From Candidatus Poribacteria bacterium (lineage in GTDB: Bacteria > Poribacteria > WGA-4E > WGA-3G): DNA of 64,000 bases. A program made the translations under genes and the position numbers. The notes beneath the pieces were generated by a model. It ran no database searches and was not told the DNA's origin. It was given only the letters and a program-made list of their open reading frames with translations. The first letter of the stretch is position 1, and every line of letters begins with the position of its first letter. The stretch lies in the NCBI GenBank assembly GCA_026706025.1, contig JAPOZO010000095.1:1-64000 (forward strand), written 5' to 3'. Positions 60,067 through 64,000 of the stretch are shown here, in pieces.

Positions 60067-61219
60067 TCAGACACTTCTCCAACAAATCACAGACTTCTGC
60101 CGTTTGCTCCGACAGATGGACATTAACGTGACAACAACCAACCAATTGAGTTGGTGCAAAAGCGTTGAACTGATCGACATCGGTGAGCGTGAGGCGTTTT
60201 ATCATACAGCACGGACGAACCTCATCACGAAGGAAGCAGATCTGAAGACGTTTGACCTCGCTTTTAACCTGTTTTGGCGATATCCGCGTCCAGATTTTCA
60301 AGCCGTTGATACCGGTGGAGAGGCACCCGAACCGTCCAGTCTTCAAGACCTTTCGGACGCTACTGACGAACAGGACATGGTAGAACAGTGGCTGGATGCC
60401 GAGACCGAAGACGATGAGGAAGAAGGAGAAGAAGACGATCCGCTCGCTTATAGTGTAGAGGAAGTCCTAACCCGAAAGGACTTCAGTGAATTCACACGCG
60501 AGGATATGGAGAAAGCACGGGAGATCGTTGCGAAATTGGCGGCGGTGTTGGCAACAAAACTGAGTCGTCGGAAGGTTGTCGGCAAAAAGGGCAAAATTAT
60601 TGATTTTCGCAGGAGTTGGCGAAAGAGTCTGGTTCATGGCGGCGAACCTCTCGAATTAATTCGGAAACAGCAGAAGATTAAAAAGACCAAGATTTTGCTT
60701 CTCTGTGACGTGAGCGGGTCTATGGACTGTTATGCCAAGTTCCTCATCCAATTTATCTACGGCATGCAACAGGAGTTGAGAGAAGTAGAGGTAGCAGTCT
60801 TCAGCACGCACCTGACAGACATCACCGGACTCCTTCAACGGAAAGGGTTGACAGAAGGCTTGAATGAAGTGGCAAATGTCGTACCAGATTGGTCAGGTGG
60901 GACGAAGATTGGTGAAAGCCTGCTGGAATTCTATCGGCAGTTTGCGCCATCCTTTTCGGCGTATCGCACTGTAGTCATTCTCATCAGCGACGGTTGGGAC
61001 CGAGGCGATGTAGATGTGCTGCAGCGTTCTATGGAGATGTTGCATCGGCATGCGTACCGGTTAATTTGGCTTAATCCGTTGCTCGGCAGCGACGGCTATC
61101 AGCCAATCTGTCGAGGTATCCGCACGGCGTTGCCGTATGTGGACTATTTCCTTCCAGCACACAATTTGGAGAGTTTAGCGCAACTAACAAAAGTATTAAT
61201 TCCGCTCTGGTCAAAATAA
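60059..61219 (+). CDS. CoxE-like VWA-domain protein
   Basis: 386 residues. The N-terminal helical part ends in an acidic stretch (about 105-140), 'TEDDEEEGEEDDP'. 'KLSRRKVVGKKGKIIDFRRSWRKSLVHGGEPLELIRKQQKIKKTKILLLCDVSGSMDCYAKFLIQFIYG' (about 162-230) is the CoxE/VWA block, with an intact MIDAS Asp-x-Ser-x-Ser; 'PDWSGGTKIGESL' (MIDAS Thr) and 'VVILISDGWDRGD' complete it. Such proteins usually partner a MoxR AAA ATPase, absent here. It overlaps the third MNT-HEPN gene by 8 nt, so the two are likely made together. Confidence 0.9.
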   Translation: MTDQTLLQQITDFCRLLRQMDINVTTTNQLSWCKSVELIDIGEREAFYHTARTNLITKEADLKTFDLAFNLFWRYPRPDFQAVDTGGEAPEPSSLQDLSDATDEQDMVEQWLDAETEDDEEEGEEDDPLAYSVEEVLTRKDFSEFTREDMEKAREIVAKLAAVLATKLSRRKVVGKKGKIIDFRRSWRKSLVHGGEPLELIRKQQKIKKTKILLLCDVSGSMDCYAKFLIQFIYGMQQELREVEVAVFSTHLTDITGLLQRKGLTEGLNEVANVVPDWSGGTKIGESLLEFYRQFAPSFSAYRTVVILISDGWDRGDVDVLQRSMEMLHRHAYRLIWLNPLLGSDGYQPICRGIRTALPYVDYFLPAHNLESLAQLTKVLIPLWSK

Positions 61220-61240
61220 AAGAAAACAAGGATTCTAACT

Positions 61241-62365
61241 ATGCAAGTCCAAGCGGCGGTGATGCTCCAACCCGGGCAGATAGAGATCCGCGAATTTGAG
61301 AAACCGACACCCGCAGATGATGCACTCCTGCTACAAGTGGACCGCGTCGGTATCTGTGGAAGCGATAAACACATGTACCTCGGACACACTGCCCTGAAAT
61401 TTCCGGTCATTCCAGGACATGAAGTCGTCGGGACAGTTGCTGAGATCGGCAAAAACGCGAATCAAGCAATGAATGTGATGGGCGGTCCCATCAAGGCTGG
61501 CGACCGTGTGACGGTGGTACCGGGTTCAAAAAATTGTGGGAGATGCTACTATTGCTTGCACGTGCCGGGTCGTCCGACTTTGTGTTCCGGCAGAACCATC
61601 TACGGTTTTAGCAATAGTGAAACGCCGCCATATCTGAACGGAGAATTCGCTGAGTATACCTATATCCATGGGAACTCTTGGGTTTACAAAATGCCGGAAG
61701 GTATCCCAGAAGAAATAGGTGTGTTGACAGAACCGGTGGCAGTTGCGACGCGCGCCGTTGAACGCGCATGTGCCCCAGGGTTACCACAAGTCGGAGATGG
61801 ATACAGCATCGGGAGCAGTGTGGCAGTACTTGGCTGTGGTCCTATTGGTCTGCTCGTTGTCGCTGTGTTACGCGATAGTGGTGCCGGTACGATCATCGCC
61901 ACCGACCTCGTCGATAGTCGGTTGGATATGGCGAAACAGATGGGCGCGGACGTAGTTATCAATGTCGGAGACACAACGCCTGAAGAACGGGTTGAACAAA
62001 TTCAGGAACTCACAAACGGTGTTGGCGTGGATATCGCGATTGAGTGTGCGGGGTTACCGATAGTTTTCGCCGAAGCGTTAGACGTGGTGCGGCGCGGTGG
62101 GAAAGTTATTGAAGTCGGACACTACACAGATTCCGGGGATATACGGGTACGACCTCACCAAATTTGTAATAAAGATTTGGATGTCTGTGGCGTATGGGCA
62201 TACCCGCAAATACAATTTCAGACAGCGTTGGATTTTCTTCAAATAACACGCGCGCCGTTGCATGAATTGATAACGCATCATCTACCGCTGCAGCAATTGG
62301 AAAAAGGCATTGATATGCTTGGACAAGAAGGCGTTTACAAGGTCGTAATTGAACCACAGTCGTAA
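61241..62365 (+). CDS. Zinc-dependent alcohol/sugar dehydrogenase (MDR family)
   Basis: 374 residues. The catalytic zinc site is Cys in 'VGICGSDKHMYLGHTALKFPVIPGHEVVG' (about 36-64, with His and Glu). The structural zinc comes from four Cys in 'NCGRCYYCLHVPGRPTLC' (about 97-114). The cofactor fold is 'VAVLGCGPIGLLVVAVLRDSGAGTIIATDLVDSRLDMAKQMGADVVIN' (about 194-241). It resembles threonine/sorbitol-type dehydrogenases; the substrate is not predictable. It lies 21 nt after the VWA gene, but the function appears unrelated. Confidence 0.92.
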   Translation: MQVQAAVMLQPGQIEIREFEKPTPADDALLLQVDRVGICGSDKHMYLGHTALKFPVIPGHEVVGTVAEIGKNANQAMNVMGGPIKAGDRVTVVPGSKNCGRCYYCLHVPGRPTLCSGRTIYGFSNSETPPYLNGEFAEYTYIHGNSWVYKMPEGIPEEIGVLTEPVAVATRAVERACAPGLPQVGDGYSIGSSVAVLGCGPIGLLVVAVLRDSGAGTIIATDLVDSRLDMAKQMGADVVINVGDTTPEERVEQIQELTNGVGVDIAIECAGLPIVFAEALDVVRRGGKVIEVGHYTDSGDIRVRPHQICNKDLDVCGVWAYPQIQFQTALDFLQITRAPLHELITHHLPLQQLEKGIDMLGQEGVYKVVIEPQS

Positions 62366-62477
62366 TGTGGTAATCAATACTCTTTTAAGAAGAAAGATTC
62401 GTTTGAAAAAACGCGCGTAACTCCACAAATCCTCAGGTGTTTTAAAGCTAACAATAACACAAATGGAGGTACGTTAA

Positions 62478-63485
62478 ATGAAAAACCACAAAAGCGTTTT
62501 CGTGGTAACCTGTTGTTATATCCTGTTGAACTTCGTTATCGGGATTAGCGGAAGTGCTGCTGCGGATACCGAAGTCGCCACTTCAAATAAAATACCAGAG
62601 GGGCCTCCGCTCTTCAAAACCATAGAGGGCGCGAAAACCTATATTGTGCAGCACCAAAACCGAGATTGGGGTTGGCCCCTGGTCCCTGGCGGAGATAGCA
62701 ATGTGGAAAGTACCGCGTTCGCGGTTTGGGCACTGATTGATGCCGGGTGGGGCACCGGTTCAGAAGTCATTCGGACAGGTGTTGCGTATCTGCGAAATAC
62801 ACAGATGGATAATGGAAGTTGGAACAATAACACCGCACACACTATCTTTGCACTCATCGCTCTAACGACAGCAGAAACCGATCCCGAAGCCCGTTACATA
62901 GGACTACAGTGGTTGAAAAAAGTCCAAAATCGGAGCGGTGGTTGGGGTAAAAAGGAGCGAAGCCCAGACAATGTTCTCTACACCGCCGCTGTTTTAGCAG
63001 GATTCAGGAGACTTGGTTTTGAACAGAGCTTTGAACCCGTCTCTAAAGGCGCGGTTTGGTTGGAGGGAGCCATTAATCATGATGGAGGTTGGGCATTGCA
63101 ACGCGGCAGGCAATCCGACATTTTTTTGACATCTTGGGTGATACAAGGTTTAGAACCTGTTTACGATATTGACCTACTAATCGCATGGTTAAAGCAGCTC
63201 CAGAACAGGGATGGCGGGTTCGGAAGATATAGAAATAGCCCCAGCGATCCAGAAATCACTGCGATTGCGATTATGGCACTTGCGGCTGGAAACGATCCGC
63301 TCAACACGCGCCGTGTTGCGATCAACTATTTGGCAAAAACACGGCAAGAAGATGGCAGCTTTATCAGCAATACCCCGATTGAACTGACGAAACCGACCGC
63401 GAATTTGCAGTCCACCTGTTTCGTGCTCATCGCGATACATGCCAAAACAGCAGATGAACTTGCTGTAGAACAATCGGCAAAATAA
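62478..63485 (+). CDS. Secreted squalene-cyclase/prenyltransferase-like repeat protein
   Basis: 335 residues with a signal peptide (about 1-30, 'YILLNFVIGISGSAAA'). The rest is an alpha/alpha toroid with QW-type units: 'QNRDWGWPLVPGGDSNVESTAFAVWAL', 'TQMDNGSWNNNTAHTIFALIAL', 'VQNRSGGWGKKERSPDNVLYTAAVLAG', 'NHDGGWALQRGRQSDIFLTSWVIQGL', 'LQNRDGGFGRYRNSPSDPEITAIAIMAL' and 'RQEDGSFISN'. The cyclase Asp-x-Asp-Asp and the prenyltransferase zinc site are missing. An export signal and half-length suggest a periplasmic binding role, not a cyclase. Relatives occur in many Poribacteria- and planctomycete-like genomes. Confidence 0.85.
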   Translation: MKNHKSVFVVTCCYILLNFVIGISGSAAADTEVATSNKIPEGPPLFKTIEGAKTYIVQHQNRDWGWPLVPGGDSNVESTAFAVWALIDAGWGTGSEVIRTGVAYLRNTQMDNGSWNNNTAHTIFALIALTTAETDPEARYIGLQWLKKVQNRSGGWGKKERSPDNVLYTAAVLAGFRRLGFEQSFEPVSKGAVWLEGAINHDGGWALQRGRQSDIFLTSWVIQGLEPVYDIDLLIAWLKQLQNRDGGFGRYRNSPSDPEITAIAIMALAAGNDPLNTRRVAINYLAKTRQEDGSFISNTPIELTKPTANLQSTCFVLIAIHAKTADELAVEQSAK

Positions 63486-63507
63486 CCAAGAAGTGAAGGC
63501 GGCATCC

Positions 63508-64000
63508 TTATCGTCGCTGGTCAGGGCCACCTGTCGTGGTCACGGGTGCACTGGCACCCGGCATAATGTAGTGCTCACCTTTAGTAAGTTGGGCGACTTG
63601 CCGCTGGAAATCATCTCCAATGGAACCCGTTCTCATTGAGGTGACACCGCCGATGACGTAAACTCTTGCTCGCGCCCCACGGCACACTGAAACTGCTTTC
63701 CCCGCTGTATACCCTTTTTCGGCACGCTTACTCGTTGCTTCGTCCGTGACAATGATAAGCACAAGGTCACGCTCCTGTTCAGTCCGAAGTTTCGGTACGC
63801 CTTCAATAATGGCATCCAACAGATGCTCATCACCAGATTTTGGGAGCCGAAACATCACCTTCACCTGTTCGGACTCCAACGGCGGCTTGGTTACGACGAT
63901 AGTGCTTTCACCACCACCGACTGCTGCCCAAAACCGAATAATCCCAAACCGATAATCTAACCCCGCCGACTTAAACACAGAGACCATCAGATCCAAGCCA
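63508..64000 (-). CDS. VWA-domain protein, N-terminus beyond the window
   Basis: At least 163 residues; the frame continues past the right edge. It contains the second half of a VWA-like fold: 'GLDYRFGIIRFWAAVGGGESTIVVT', 'LLDAIIEGVPKLRTEQERDLVLIIVTDEATSKRAEKG' and 'RARVYVIGGVTSMRTGSIGDDFQRQVAQLTKGEHYIMPG'. The MIDAS start (Asp-x-Ser-x-Ser) should lie upstream in the next DNA. The C-terminal tail is short. It is convergent with the repeat protein gene. Confidence 0.75.
   Translation of the reverse strand, partial: GLDLMVSVFKSAGLDYRFGIIRFWAAVGGGESTIVVTKPPLESEQVKVMFRLPKSGDEHLLDAIIEGVPKLRTEQERDLVLIIVTDEATSKRAEKGYTAGKAVSVCRGARARVYVIGGVTSMRTGSIGDDFQRQVAQLTKGEHYIMPGASAPVTTTGGPDQRR

Noticed and set aside
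62478-63485. Functional squalene-hopene cyclase
   Set aside because: The Asp-x-Asp-Asp catalytic motif is absent, the length is half, and a signal peptide is present. Only the repeat fold is supported.
1-64000. tRNA or rRNA genes
   Set aside because: I looked for T-loop-like GGTTCGAATCC patterns and acceptor pairs in gaps and saw none convincing. A tRNAscan or Infernal run would be decisive.

Overview
The window looks like chromosomal DNA of an uncultured, free-living or sponge/marine-associated Gram-negative bacterium. The best fit is a Candidatus Poribacteria-like lineage or a relative in the FCB/PVC neighbourhood. This is inferred from gene content only: a PhyH dioxygenase, two Gfo/Idh/MocA oxidoreductases beside a sugar-phosphate isomerase/epimerase, a LamG protein, a DUF6785-like membrane protein, a sulfotransferase, several lipoproteins with Cys lipoboxes, an OmpA-like protein and a PorX-type PglZ response regulator. 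There is no 16S gene, so the assignment is tentative. I found no tRNA, rRNA or CRISPR array.

Layout. 1-850: gene-free, packed with dispersed repeats. 851-3853: UPF0182 membrane protein. 3854-6064: a RAYT (REP-associated Y1 transposase) between two repeat elements with tandemly amplified 198-bp and 113-bp units. 6065-10032 (minus): sulfotransferase, Lgt, a coiled-coil membrane protein and the ATPases LivF and LivG. 10465-13069 (plus): Rpn-family nuclease and DprA, with REP-like hairpins between them. 13070-14401: three promoters, a ~400-nt structured leader, a lipoprotein with an Ig-like fold and a clean terminator. 14856-21330 (plus): ECF sigma factor, zinc-finger anti-sigma factor and a 1566-residue TPR protein. 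21501-23080: class V aminotransferase and a four-helix-bundle (S23) gene lying between inverted repeats. 23159-29809 (minus): GuaA, an unknown 102-residue protein, an OmpA lipoprotein, a DUF4398-like lipoprotein, L27/L21 and RNase G. 30051-33206 (minus): histidine kinase and PorX-like regulator. 33613-37430 (plus): HAD hydrolase, YfcH-like epimerase, aminotransferase and SDR.

37456-42828 (minus): a sulfur-related stretch. It has a MoeB/ThiF-type adenylyltransferase with two conserved small proteins, a RelE/HigA-type toxin-antitoxin pair, and a siroheme nitrite/sulfite reductase fused at its C-terminus to a TusA domain. 43059-51846: carbohydrate/oxidoreductase genes (LamG, Gfo/Idh/MocA, isomerase, PhyH, SDR), an SRAP peptidase and an orphan E1-alpha dehydrogenase subunit. 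51922-61219: an accessory, defence-like region holding three fused nucleotidyltransferase-HEPN proteins, a YgiT/DUF4258 toxin-antitoxin pair, AlkB, a membrane coiled-coil methyltransferase-like protein and a CoxE-like VWA protein translationally coupled to the third MNT-HEPN gene. 61241-64000: a zinc alcohol dehydrogenase, a secreted squalene-cyclase-like repeat protein and a truncated VWA protein.

The most unusual features are: the RAYT with its repeats, together with separate 'GTAG + palindrome' hairpins that have textbook REP architecture; a heptanucleotide repeat family (variants of CAGTTGT) filling many intergenic gaps as long inverted repeats; the MNT-HEPN/VWA cluster, whose HEPN motif lacks its usual histidine in all three copies; the reductase-TusA fusion with Cys pairs in both halves; and the long leader at 13285-13682.
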